Assembly (NCBI GenBank): GCA_040218415.1
Contig: JAVJRN010000027.1
Location: forward strand, 1-37,082
From: JAVJRN01 sp040218415
GTDB taxonomy: Bacteria; Bacteroidota; Bacteroidia; Cytophagales; Cyclobacteriaceae
Reading direction: 5' to 3'
Length of the DNA: 37,082 nt
Positions within the stretch are counted from its first letter, which is position 1. Each line of letters starts with the position of its first letter. The translations under genes were made by a program, and so were the position numbers. Of the stretch, positions 1 to 7,185 are shown piece by piece. Under the pieces are notes generated by a model. That model was not told where the DNA came from and ran no database searches. It worked only from the letters and a program-made list of their open reading frames with translations.

Positions 1-213
1 ATTGAAGTCTTCTATCTGCCGTCTTATTCGCCGGACAGAAATCCAGATGAATATCTAAACTGTGATCTCAAACAAGGGATATCTAACAAAAAGTCTCCAA
101 AAAACAAGGAGACCCTATCTCAAAACGTGCAAAATCACATGGAAATGCTACAGACTTGTCCTGCAAGGGTAATCAAATATTTTAACCATGAAAGCATCAA
201 TTATGCTGCCTAA
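1..213 (+). CDS. IS630-family transposase, C-terminal end (cut by window edge)
   Basis: The reading frame is open from base 1 to a TAA at 211-213, giving about 70 residues. It opens with LPSYSPDRNPDEYLN, which matches the block around the third catalytic acidic residue of IS630/Tc1-mariner DDE transposases (LPxYSPxLNPxE); the E here is residue 17 of the visible part. The rest is the short helical tail usual for the family. The 5' part lies outside the window, so I cannot tell whether the element is intact. I could not identify its right terminal inverted repeat in 214-386. It ends 173 bp before the CbpM-like gene, where a DnaJ/CbpA-type partner gene would normally be expected. Confidence 0.8.
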   Translation: MEVFYLPSYSPDRNPDEYLNCDLKQGISNKKSPKNKETLSQNVQNHMEMLQTCPARVIKYFNHESINYAA

Positions 214-386
214 ATATAAATCAATCACCGCTGGGTTAATAATATAAGATGATAGTCGTTAAATTTACTCTCTCACATTCACGCTAAGTAGTGATTTACA
301 GCGGCATAACCCATGACACTCCGAGCTATGCTGCCCGAAAAGTAAATGGGGTTATTTCATAATTAGCGAATACTTAAAAAGTAACC

Positions 387-683
387 ATGCAATATGAAAA
401 ATTAATTGCGATTGAGGAAGTTTGCGCTCATCATAAAATTGACTCTTCTTTTGTTTATTGCCTTAAGGAAAAGGGTTTAATAAAACTGGTCCGAATGGAG
501 GAAGCCTACTTCATGGAATTCGATCAGCTTCCCTTTCTGGAAAAATATATTGAGTTTCATTACGCTCTAGAGATTAAAATGGAAGGAATAGCCACAATCA
601 GCCAATTGCTTCGGCAAGTCAAGGAACTGCAGGAAGATGCCGATGAGCTAAGGAATAGGCTTCATTTTTATGAGTCTATATAA
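387..683 (+). CDS. cbpM: CbpM-like chaperone modulator (MerR-like)
   Basis: A 98-residue protein with the layout of CbpM: an N-terminal MerR-like helix-turn-helix (about residues 6-50, with IEEVCAHHKI and LKEKGLIKLV), a segment matching LEKYIEFHYALEIKMEGI, and a C-terminal coiled coil ending LRNRLHFYES. In characterised systems CbpM binds the J-domain co-chaperone CbpA and inhibits it, damping DnaK recruitment. No J-domain gene is visible here; the DNA immediately upstream is a transposase tail, so the partner may have been displaced or sits elsewhere. The ATG at 387 is the first in frame and fits family length. The gene opens the stress island. Confidence 0.8.
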   Translation: MQYEKLIAIEEVCAHHKIDSSFVYCLKEKGLIKLVRMEEAYFMEFDQLPFLEKYIEFHYALEIKMEGIATISQLLRQVKELQEDADELRNRLHFYESI

Positions 684-886
684 ATTAAAACATGTGACTT
701 TAATTGACTCCTGCACTCGCTCATCTGTTATAAGTGCACAGTATTGAAAGGTCATTTTACCCATTTTCTTTAGGTTCATTGGAGCCGGAGGCTATAAACA
801 TATTGATTACTTGAGCTAGCCGGACACACAAAGCCGAGCGACTGCTGGATTCAAGAGCATCACATTACATCAATCAGTTTTCCAGA

Positions 887-924
887 TGTGTGAAACATGT
901 AAGTCTTCCCCATCATTATGTAAC
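887..924 (+). promoter_or_regulatory. 38-bp motif, site A (upstream of the SpoIIAA-like gene)
   Basis: The site has the form TGTGTGA-N4-TGTAA-N16-TGTAAC, with the last TGTAA starting exactly 21 bp after the middle one. The same arrangement and spacing occur at 6328-6365 and 30372-30409. It lies about 100 bp upstream of the ATG at 1027. Direct repeats two helical turns apart suggest a protein bound on one face of the DNA. The rest of the 343-bp gap 684-1026 shows nothing else I can name. Confidence 0.55.
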
Positions 925-1026
925 GTTTTGAAAGGATAAAGTAGTCACCTTTACACATATAAATAAATATTTTTCACGCAAAGGTTAAGCGGTTTTTTGC
1001 TTATCAGATACTTAAACACAATCACC

Positions 1027-1392
1027 ATGATCAGATTAATGAAAGATCTTCCGGAGAGTATATTGGGAGTATTCGCTACTGAAAAAATTACCGGGGAAGA
1101 TTATGAGACCATTCTGATACCAGCATTAGAGGAAAAATTAAAAGCAAATGCCAAAATAAGGATGATCTATCATATCGATGGTGACTTTACGGGTTTTGAA
1201 TTTAGTGCCTTATGGGATGATGCAAAATTCGGCATGAAGCATTTGTCAGAATTCGAACGGGTGGCATTGGTTTCGGATCATGAAATGATCAATTCGATCG
1301 TGCGGTTTTTTAGCTATATGATCAAATCGGAAATCAAGATTTTTAAAGACCGGGAATTACTTGAGGCCAAGGAATGGATCATTGAGACCTGA
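1027..1392 (+). CDS. SpoIIAA-like (STAS-fold) protein
   Basis: From the ATG at 1027 this is a 121-residue soluble protein. It matches the SpoIIAA-like family (STAS-type fold): an N-terminal strand region with LGVFATEKITGEDYETILIP, then IRMIYHIDGDFTGFE, an alanine/tryptophan-containing helix (SALWDDAKFGMKHL), ERVALVSDH, and a C-terminal stretch ending AKEWI. Such proteins are small, often sit in stress gene clusters and lack a confirmed biochemical role; some relatives may bind lipids. The frame also opens ten residues earlier with a non-conserved extension, so I prefer 1027. The repeated 38-bp motif lies upstream. Confidence 0.75.
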   Translation: MIRLMKDLPESILGVFATEKITGEDYETILIPALEEKLKANAKIRMIYHIDGDFTGFEFSALWDDAKFGMKHLSEFERVALVSDHEMINSIVRFFSYMIKSEIKIFKDRELLEAKEWIIET

Positions 1393-1557
1393 GAGCGTAC
1401 TCATTGACAATCTAATCTCCAATTAAATCATAATCTGTGATAGATATAATTCTAAGCTTAGATTATATAACATAATATAAAGTGAATATTATCAAATTAA
1501 ATTTCCTAATCTAGGATTCTAAAATTGAAAAGTCTTAGCAAAACCTTATTTAAAGAC

Positions 1558-2517
1558 ATGCAAAAGATCATAACACTTACAGTAAACCCAGCCATTGATA
1601 AAAGTACAATGGTGGATAGAATAGTGCCAAACAATAAATTACGATGCGCCGCACCAAGATACGATGCAGGTGGAGGAGGAATAAACGTGTCGCGAGCGAT
1701 TAAAAAGCTTGGAGGTTCTTCCCTCTGTATCTATTTGGCTGGCGGTCCTTCGGGTGATTTCTTAAAGAGTCTCTTGGATGAGGAAAAGATCGATCAAAAG
1801 GTGATCGTCACAGAAGCTTGCACGCGTGAAAATCTATCCGTTACAGATTCATTCTGCGATCAGCAATATCGATTTGGTATGCCAGGATCGCATGTCAATG
1901 ATGCTGAATGGAAAGAGGTTTTGAAGGTACTGGAAGTGACTTTATCCGAAGGTGACTATCTCGTAGCAAGTGGAAGTTTAACTTCCGGAATACCTGATGA
2001 CTTTTACCATAGAGTGGCATTGCTTACCGAAAAAACAAAGTCAAAACTCATCTTGGACACATCGGGTGAGCCGCTGATACAAGGTGTAAAGGAGGGCATT
2101 TTCCTATTAAAACCTAATTTATCTGAGCTCAGTGCTTTGTGTGGTGTGACCTCTATTTCCACCCTAAATCTCGAAAGATTAGCCAAACAATTTTTAAAAG
2201 AAAATGCAATTGAAGTGATGGTTATTTCAATGGGTGCATCTGGTGTCATGTTGATTTCGAATGATCAAATAGAGCATATTCCAGCTCCTGTCGTCCTTCA
2301 AAAAAGCACCATCGGCGCTGGTGATAGTATGGTTGCAGGAATGGTTCTGAGTTTATCAATGGGCAAAACCCTCAGTGAAATGGCCAGATATGGAGTAGCA
2401 GCAGGAACTGCCGCTACTATAAAACAAGGCACACAGCTTTGTGAAAAGGAAAATGTAGAGCAACTACTCGAATGGATTGAAGCACATACTGAAGGTATGT
2501 CAGTTTCCACACTGTAA
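1558..2517 (+). CDS. pfkB: PfkB-family 1-/6-phosphofructokinase
   Basis: A 319-residue ribokinase/PfkB-family sugar kinase. The start TLTVNPAID, the glycine-rich YDAGGGGINVSRA near residue 38, LKPNLSEL in the middle, and the second PfkB signature with IGAGDSMVAGM (catalytic base Asp256) are all present. The hexose-phosphate subfamily (PfkB, FruK, LacC) is indicated by TVNPAID and the GGGxNV block; PfkB, which phosphorylates fructose 6-phosphate with ATP in glycolysis, is the likeliest. An upstream in-frame TTG at 1525 would add 11 residues before the conserved MQKIITLTVNPA start, so ATG 1558 is preferred. A PfkB gene among stress genes recalls oxygen-limitation regulons in other phyla, but that link is inference. 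Confidence 0.85.
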   Translation: MQKIITLTVNPAIDKSTMVDRIVPNNKLRCAAPRYDAGGGGINVSRAIKKLGGSSLCIYLAGGPSGDFLKSLLDEEKIDQKVIVTEACTRENLSVTDSFCDQQYRFGMPGSHVNDAEWKEVLKVLEVTLSEGDYLVASGSLTSGIPDDFYHRVALLTEKTKSKLILDTSGEPLIQGVKEGIFLLKPNLSELSALCGVTSISTLNLERLAKQFLKENAIEVMVISMGASGVMLISNDQIEHIPAPVVLQKSTIGAGDSMVAGMVLSLSMGKTLSEMARYGVAAGTAATIKQGTQLCEKENVEQLLEWIEAHTEGMSVSTL

Positions 2518-2775
2518 GGTGTAAGTCGTGTCATTCATTTTTTGTAACTCCTTGTTGTGACCATGGAGCCAATGAACTGACATTGTGAATCTTTTTCAGA
2601 AATCTTATGGACTTGAAAAGTGGCTCTTGATACTGTTTTTGAATAAAACTGCCTACTTCAATATTTCATTAATTGACAAGAAGTAAGATGATACCTGACA
2701 TACTCAAACATGTATTAAATAAGCATAATTGACTGTAAATAATACCTCATTTGTATATATCCAAAAAATACGATT

Positions 2776-2982
2776 ATGAAAACGAACATTGGGAAAACCG
2801 ATCGAAATATCAGAATACTGCTCGCAATGAGTATTGCTGTTATTTATTATATAAATGGCATTACAGGCACCTGGGAATTGATTTTACTGGTCATTATCGG
2901 AATTTTGCTTTCTACTAGTTTTCTTCGTGTTTGTCCGCTTTATCTTCCTTTTGGGATCAGTACGAAGAAGAAAATGGAGTAA
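2776..2982 (+). CDS. DUF2892 (YgaP-like) small inner-membrane protein
   Basis: A 68-residue protein with the DUF2892 pattern: NIGKTDRNIRI at the N-terminus, two membrane helices (about residues 13-29 and 33-52) and the conserved C-terminal RVCPLYLPFGIST. In some bacteria this domain is fused to a rhodanese (YgaP); here it stands alone. It is probably an inner-membrane hairpin of unknown function. The 258-bp gap before it is AT-rich and includes a weak, wrongly spaced version of the repeated motif at 2519-2548. Confidence 0.8.
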   Translation: MKTNIGKTDRNIRILLAMSIAVIYYINGITGTWELILLVIIGILLSTSFLRVCPLYLPFGISTKKKME

Positions 2983-3058
2983 TAAAATCAGCCCTTAGAC
3001 CCAATATCAATAAAATTCAATTTGCTTGAATTCATAATCATCTTTAATTAAAAATACG

Positions 3059-3526
3059 ATGGAAACTCACTATTACAATGTAGATATAAAATGGGAAAGC
3101 ACTCGCAAAGGTGTGATCTGCTCTCCCGAATTGAACAGGAAAAGTGGCGTCTGCATTGAGGTAGCCACTCCCCCAGAATTTCCTCAAGGAATTGAAGGAA
3201 TTTGGTCGCCGGAACATTTATTTGTAGGCGCTATCAGTAGTTGTTTGATGACTACTTTTTTAGCTATAGCCGAAAATTCCTCTTTAGCATTCACCAGCTT
3301 CACTTGCCCAGCAACAGGCAAGCTTGAACGAGTAGATGGTAAATTAATGATCAGTGAAATCGTGCTCAAACCTACCGTGGTGATCCACAATGAAGATCAA
3401 AGAGATAGAACCATACGCATTGTTAAAAAAGCCGAAGACGCTTGTTTGATCTCCAACTCTGTGAAGTCAAAAATCATCATGGAGATCAACATTGAAGTAC
3501 AACCCCTATTGATCGAAAGTAAATAA
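3059..3526 (+). CDS. OsmC/Ohr-family peroxiredoxin-like protein
   Basis: A 155-residue protein with the two conserved cysteines of the OsmC/Ohr fold: Cys62 in SPEHLFVGAISSCLMTTF and Cys129 in KKAEDACLISNSV. Family members reduce organic hydroperoxides using this cysteine pair, usually with lipoylated protein or thiols as reductant. The sequence looks more like the general OsmC branch than Ohr, so the exact substrate is open. Soluble, no signal peptide. It sits between the DUF2892 gene and the small eRF1-like gene, all on the same strand with gaps of 75-80 bp, which fits co-expression in a redox stress island. Confidence 0.85.
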   Translation: METHYYNVDIKWESTRKGVICSPELNRKSGVCIEVATPPEFPQGIEGIWSPEHLFVGAISSCLMTTFLAIAENSSLAFTSFTCPATGKLERVDGKLMISEIVLKPTVVIHNEDQRDRTIRIVKKAEDACLISNSVKSKIIMEINIEVQPLLIESK

Positions 3527-3606
3527 GAAGCTAATGGTTACACAGTAGATCTCAAATAGATGAACTGTAAAAACAGCTTCATCATTTCATTTATAAACAC
3601 ATTAAA

Positions 3607-3990
3607 ATGAAGATTAAAAACTTAGGTATCTGGATGGATCACTCAACGGCCAATTTGATTGGGTTGAAAGGTTCAAAAAAAAGTCACACAATAGCATCAG
3701 AGTTCACTCATGACATGAAAGTGGATGCGCTAAATAAGGGTGAAAATCTCATGCATAACAAAAGGCAGCAACTACATGAAGCCTACTATAAAGAAATAGC
3801 TGCTGAAATTATGAAGTATGATCATGTGCTCTTATTCGGCCCCACCAATGCAAAAACTGAGCTTCACAATTACCTCACTAAGGATCAACATTTCAAGAAC
3901 ATCAAAATTGATGTCGAATCAGCAGATAAGATGTCGGATAACAAGAAAGATGCTTTTGTGAAAAATCATTTTGAAGTGTCGCCTGCTTAA
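3607..3990 (+). CDS. Small eRF1/Pelota-like (host translational-machinery type) protein
   Basis: A 127-residue soluble protein. It opens with LGIWMDHSTANLIGLKG and has a central KEIAAEIMKYDHVLLFGPT followed by AKTELHNYLTKD. That order, a short beta start and then a helix leading to hLLFGPxxAK.ELxxYL, resembles the third domain of eRF1/Pelota-like proteins and the bacterial eRF1-like families. No catalytic residues can be assigned. It shares the stress island with OsmC and DUF2231 genes. If the fold is right it may act on stalled ribosomes under stress, but that is inference only. Confidence 0.5.
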   Translation: MKIKNLGIWMDHSTANLIGLKGSKKSHTIASEFTHDMKVDALNKGENLMHNKRQQLHEAYYKEIAAEIMKYDHVLLFGPTNAKTELHNYLTKDQHFKNIKIDVESADKMSDNKKDAFVKNHFEVSPA

Positions 3991-4041
3991 ATAGCACGGT
4001 GATCTACCCAGAATTTTAGTTCAATTAAATACCACTCAATT

Positions 4042-4509
4042 ATGATAACAGCACCGCACCTGCATGCCATGGCTATTCACTTCCCCATAGCCCTATTGAT
4101 GGCAGGTTTTTTATCAGAAGTCATTGCATTGATTACCAAGAAGCAGTTTTTCAAAGAAGCTTCGCTCTATCTTCTAGTGCTGGGCGCTTTGGGCGCCATT
4201 GTAGCTTATGTGAGTGGCAGCTCTGCCGGAGATGGAATGACAGACGGTATTCTTCAAAAACCGATAGGCATGCACGAAGAAGCTGCCCTTGTAACGCTTG
4301 TGTTAGCAATCATCGCAGCGCTATTTAGGGTTGCTCTTTATCTCTTTGGTTATCAGAAAACTTGGACCAAATGGTTGAGTTTACTGCTGGTAACAGCTTT
4401 GGTGGGCTCGGTCGCAAGAACGGGCTATTTGGGAGGAGAGCTGGTTTTCAAACATGGGGCTGGTATAGAATTGGCACTGCCCGATTTTGGGGAGTCTTTA
4501 ACAGAATAG
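4042..4509 (+). CDS. DUF2231-like four-helix membrane protein
   Basis: A 155-residue protein with four membrane helices (about residues 10-28, 41-60, 79-105, 111-130). Histidines sit at the membrane edge: HLHAMAIHFP at the start, MHEEAALV before helix 3, and GYLGGELVFKHG after helix 4. This pattern matches DUF2231, whose His positions suggest heme or metal binding, although I know of no demonstrated cofactor. The gene product at 5303 shares the same three motif positions, and the rubrerythrin gene lies between them, so the three may form one membrane-associated redox unit. The start ATG 4042 is the first in frame. Confidence 0.7.
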   Translation: MITAPHLHAMAIHFPIALLMAGFLSEVIALITKKQFFKEASLYLLVLGALGAIVAYVSGSSAGDGMTDGILQKPIGMHEEAALVTLVLAIIAALFRVALYLFGYQKTWTKWLSLLLVTALVGSVARTGYLGGELVFKHGAGIELALPDFGESLTE

Positions 4510-4596
4510 CATTAATTAGATCTCAATATTGGAACCATCAATAACGAAAAAAGAGTGCGTAAAACTTACACACTCAATCAAATTTTAAATGAAAGT

Positions 4597-5292
4597 ATGA
4601 TGAAAAACTTAATCACAATATTCCTTTTGGGCATGACCGCTTTTGGCGTGACCCTACAATCGTGCAACCAGATACGAGAGAAAACAAGTGAAACAGAGTC
4701 GGGAGAGGTAACGGTTGATAACGAGGCGATGCAATCTCCCAACCAGTTGACCATTCAGAATCTGCATGATGCCTACAAAGGCGAGACTACCGCATCCGCC
4801 AAATATGCCGCGTATAGTATAAAAGCAGCAGCAGAAGGCCACCCTGAAATAGCCTTACTTTTCAAAGCAGCATCAGGTGCCGAATTGATTCATGCAAGTA
4901 ATCATAAAGTAGTTTTGATCAGAATGGGTGAGACCGTGCCAGAGATCGTCCCTGAATTCGCCGTAAAATCGACTTCCGAAAATTTGAAAGAATCGATTGA
5001 AGGAGAGAGCTATGAATTCAATACGATGTATCCAGAGTTTATCAAAAATGCCAATGCGTCAGGCAATTACATGGCTCAGATCAGCTTCACCTATGCCTAT
5101 AAAGTCGAGCAAAAGCACCGAGATTTTTACATAGAAGCACTGACTGCATTAGAGACTGGCAGAGACAGTGCGATGGCCAAAGTCTACTTCCTCTGTCCTA
5201 CTTGTGGAAATACCTACGCCTCTACCGCACCTAGTCGCTGTGAGATTTCTATGACAGATTCTAAGCTTTTTATCAAGGTAACCACATTATAA
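4597..5292 (+). CDS. Rubrerythrin-family lipoprotein with incomplete rubredoxin site
   Basis: Starting at ATG 4597 (or 4600) the protein opens with a lipoprotein signal, MKNLITIFLLG...TLQSCNQ, so it is probably anchored outside the cytoplasm. A ferritin-like four-helix domain follows, with the di-iron ligand motifs GETTASAKY, ELIHASNHK, EGESYEF and VEQKHRDF. Rubrerythrins reduce peroxide at this centre using electrons from a C-terminal rubredoxin FeS4 site. Here that site reads CPTCGN...RCEIS: the fourth cysteine is a serine (codon 5248-5250, TCT where TGT would restore Cys). An upstream GTG at 4555 would hide the signal peptide and is rejected. It sits between two DUF2231-like membrane genes, 10 bp from the second. 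Confidence 0.8.
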   Translation: MMKNLITIFLLGMTAFGVTLQSCNQIREKTSETESGEVTVDNEAMQSPNQLTIQNLHDAYKGETTASAKYAAYSIKAAAEGHPEIALLFKAASGAELIHASNHKVVLIRMGETVPEIVPEFAVKSTSENLKESIEGESYEFNTMYPEFIKNANASGNYMAQISFTYAYKVEQKHRDFYIEALTALETGRDSAMAKVYFLCPTCGNTYASTAPSRCEISMTDSKLFIKVTTL

Positions 5293-5302
5293 AACCAAAA
5301 TC

Positions 5303-5806
5303 ATGAACGGAGCACATTGGCATTTAGTCACAAATCATCTACCGATTATTATTCCTCTAATGGGTATAGTCATTATGGTGGGAGGAATATTGTTCAAGTC
5401 AGAAATTCTGAAAAGAGCGGCATACAGTATCTTCATTTTAGGATCCTTATCTGCAATTGTAGCCTTCTCCACTGGTGAAGGCGCTGAAGAGATCGTCGAG
5501 AAAATTCAAGGTATGGACGAGCAGTTCATTAAAACTCATGAAGAAGCTGCGGAAACCTTTGCGATCTTGCTTTATGTCTTAGGCATGATTTCCGTCATCG
5601 GACTTTGGGCCAATTGGAAGAAGAAATCCTTTTCTAATACCATTTCCATCGCGGCATTAACTTTTGCCATCATCACGCTCTATTCGGCCAAAGAAACCGG
5701 CACAACTGGTGGAGAGATCAGGCATACTGAAATTAGAGCAGATAGCGCGAATAGCGGTAATAATGCAAATCAAAATAGTGAGCAGGAAGAGGACGATGAC
5801 GACTAA
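5303..5806 (+). CDS. DUF2231-like membrane protein with acidic tail
   Basis: A 167-residue protein with four predicted membrane helices and His-containing motifs at the same positions as the 4042 gene product: HWHLVTNHLP, THEEAAETF and TGGEIRHTEI. After the last helix comes a low-complexity, Asn- and acid-rich tail ending EQEEDDDD, absent from the other copy. It begins 10 bp after the rubrerythrin stop, so the two are probably co-transcribed. Role unknown; the histidines suggest heme or metal binding, possibly as electron donor to the rubrerythrin (inference). Confidence 0.65.
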   Translation: MNGAHWHLVTNHLPIIIPLMGIVIMVGGILFKSEILKRAAYSIFILGSLSAIVAFSTGEGAEEIVEKIQGMDEQFIKTHEEAAETFAILLYVLGMISVIGLWANWKKKSFSNTISIAALTFAIITLYSAKETGTTGGEIRHTEIRADSANSGNNANQNSEQEEDDDD

Positions 5807-5921
5807 AACTGAAAAACACGCTGTAAATACCAGTAACAAAGTCAGCAATGAACTTTTGATTTCCATATCCACCAAAATAGAAGCTGTCTTTACCCGTGAA
5901 GCCAGACTTGAAAGTTATTGA
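5796..5921 (+). CDS. Possible 41-residue small ORF overlapping the upstream stop
   Basis: An ATG at 5796 lies inside the last codons of the upstream gene in another frame and opens a 41-codon frame with NKVSNELLISISTKIEAVFT. Just before its stop, the next frame continues with VIESKDLIKSSVELEK to a stop at about 5963, so a single-base frameshift could have cut a protein of about 60 residues. No family recognised. The overlap resembles translational coupling, but chance cannot be excluded. Confidence 0.25.
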   Translation: MTTKTEKHAVNTSNKVSNELLISISTKIEAVFTREARLESY

Positions 5922-5992
5922 GTCTAAAGACCTCATTAAATCATCAGTTGAGCTGGAAAAATAACTAATAGAACCATTTTAAAACCATTTTA

Positions 5993-6280
5993 ATGAACAT
6001 ATCAGGACTGCATATATCAGACAAATCAGTTTCCGCAATCTCCCTTTTTAAAAATGAAACAGGAAATGCCACCGCCATTCAAATTCTGAAAGGAGAAAAA
6101 CTACAAGAACATATATCTACAAATCCGGCAGTTTTGATCTGTGTGATTGGCAAAGCTGTTTTTGAAGATGATAACGGAGCGAAAAAAATATTGAAGCCTG
6201 GCGATTACGTGAATATTGAACCTAAAATAAGGCATTGGGTACTTGGGGTTGTGAATAGCCAATTGCTTCTCATTAAATAA
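5993..6280 (+). CDS. Small cupin-domain protein
   Basis: A 95-residue single-domain beta barrel. The block LKGEKLQEHISTNPAVLICVIGKAVF and then ILKPGDYVNIEPKIRHWV match the two cupin motifs: the G(X)5HXH-like first motif is degenerate with one histidine, and the second is PGDYVxIEPxxxH. Cupins of this size bind a metal and often sense or modify small molecules. The missing first-motif ligands mean a catalytic metal site is doubtful. It closes the compact part of the stress island; 290 bp of non-coding DNA with motif site B follow. Confidence 0.75.
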   Translation: MNISGLHISDKSVSAISLFKNETGNATAIQILKGEKLQEHISTNPAVLICVIGKAVFEDDNGAKKILKPGDYVNIEPKIRHWVLGVVNSQLLLIK

Positions 6281-6327
6281 AAAGAATCACTAACGAGGTA
6301 ATTCTGATAATACCCCAAACATCATAT

Positions 6328-6370
6328 TGTGTGAATTATGTAACTCATTTCTTGTATTGTGTAACACAAT
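6328..6370 (+). promoter_or_regulatory. 38-bp motif, site B, overlapping a palindrome
   Basis: TGTGTGA-N4-TGTAA-N16-TGTAAC with the same 9- and 21-bp spacings as sites A and C. The final TGTAAC is inside a perfect palindrome, ATTGTGT-A-ACACAAT (6356-6370), which the other two sites lack. It lies about 200 bp upstream of the receiver gene at 6571. The rest of 6371-6570 holds nothing I recognise. Confidence 0.55.
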
Positions 6371-6570
6371 CGGCAGCTATTGAATCCACCTTTGAAGTAT
6401 CGAAAAGATAACATTCTTCAAGCATTTAGTGATCAGTTTGATCGAAATAGCAAAGGAAGAATGATCTCGAAAAGAAGCAACTGATGCAATAGAGATTGAC
6501 CTTGTAGTCAATGGACTTGTGTCAACGGACTAATAGATATTGATTTAGAATAAGACAGCACTTTACAACT

Positions 6571-6933
6571 ATGAAAACAATTTTACTCATAGAAGATAAT
6601 GAAGATATTCTTGAAAATCTGATAGAATATTTCGAACTCGAATGGTATAAAATACTGTCTTCTAACAATGGAAAAGATGGCTTAGCATTGGCTAGAAAAA
6701 ACATTCCTGACTTAATCATCTGTGATGTGTTGATGAGTGAAATGAATGGCTATGAAGTGCTGAGCTTGCTTTTAAATAGCTCCAAGACGCGTGAAATACC
6801 TTTTATTTTCAGTTCTTCAAATTCCGAATTAGTAGATAGAAAAGAAGCGCTCGCCTTAGGTGCAAATGATTACATCATTAAACCTTTCGCACTCGACGCA
6901 CTATTACTGATGGTAAAACAATGGATAAGGTAA
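6571..6933 (+). CDS. Single-domain response regulator (CheY-like receiver)
   Basis: A 120-residue receiver domain with no output domain. The acidic pocket is in LLIEDNEDI (Asp9 region), the phospho-acceptor is Asp52 in LIICDVLM, the switch Ser/Thr is at about 81 in FIFSSSNS, and the conserved Lys104 is in YIIKPF. It should accept phosphate from a histidine kinase and act by protein-protein contact. No kinase is adjacent; the closest is at 10218, across an unrelated region. Motif site B lies upstream. Confidence 0.85.
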   Translation: MKTILLIEDNEDILENLIEYFELEWYKILSSNNGKDGLALARKNIPDLIICDVLMSEMNGYEVLSLLLNSSKTREIPFIFSSSNSELVDRKEALALGANDYIIKPFALDALLLMVKQWIR

Positions 6934-6951
6934 GTAAGTTAGGACATAAGC

Positions 6952-7128
6952 TGACTGAAAGAAAAAGACCTTAATCATGGGCATATCTTCGCCTTAGTCT
7001 GTGGCGTCATCTACCTAACCTTTCAGGAAATCGCTCCCATGTCCAAATTGAAAAAAAGCTGGATACCCGCCCTTGGTGCTAGCGTTGGATTTATTGTTGG
7101 CATGTTTGGCGTTAAGGTTTTAGGATAG
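6952..7128 (+). pseudogene. ZIP-family metal transporter, C-terminal remnant
   Basis: After the receiver stop the same frame runs open from 6952 to a TAG at 7126-7128 and encodes about 58 residues: HGHIFALVCGVIYLTFQEIA, then SWIPALGASVGFIVGMFG and KVLG at the end. The (V/L)xFQEIxP helix followed by a small-residue-rich helix with GFxxGM matches the last transmembrane helices of ZIP (ZupT-like) divalent-cation transporters. No start codon or upstream helices remain (a complete ZIP has about 250 residues). It lies 57 bp before the copper ATPase, so a metal transporter probably stood here before a deletion. Confidence 0.65.
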
Positions 7129-7185
7129 TTTTTTTATTAGGGTAATGAGCTGTACAAGCCAATCACTGAAATAAATCGACACAAA

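Noticed and set aside
2519..2548. Fourth copy of the TGTAA motif downstream of pfkB
   Set aside because: The half-sites are 23 bp apart instead of 21 and the leading TGTGTGA is missing.
6372..6487. Short open frame downstream of motif site B (DNILQAFSDQFDRNSKG)
   Set aside because: No good start codon, about 35 residues, and no family recognised; may be a gene scrap, but evidence is too thin.
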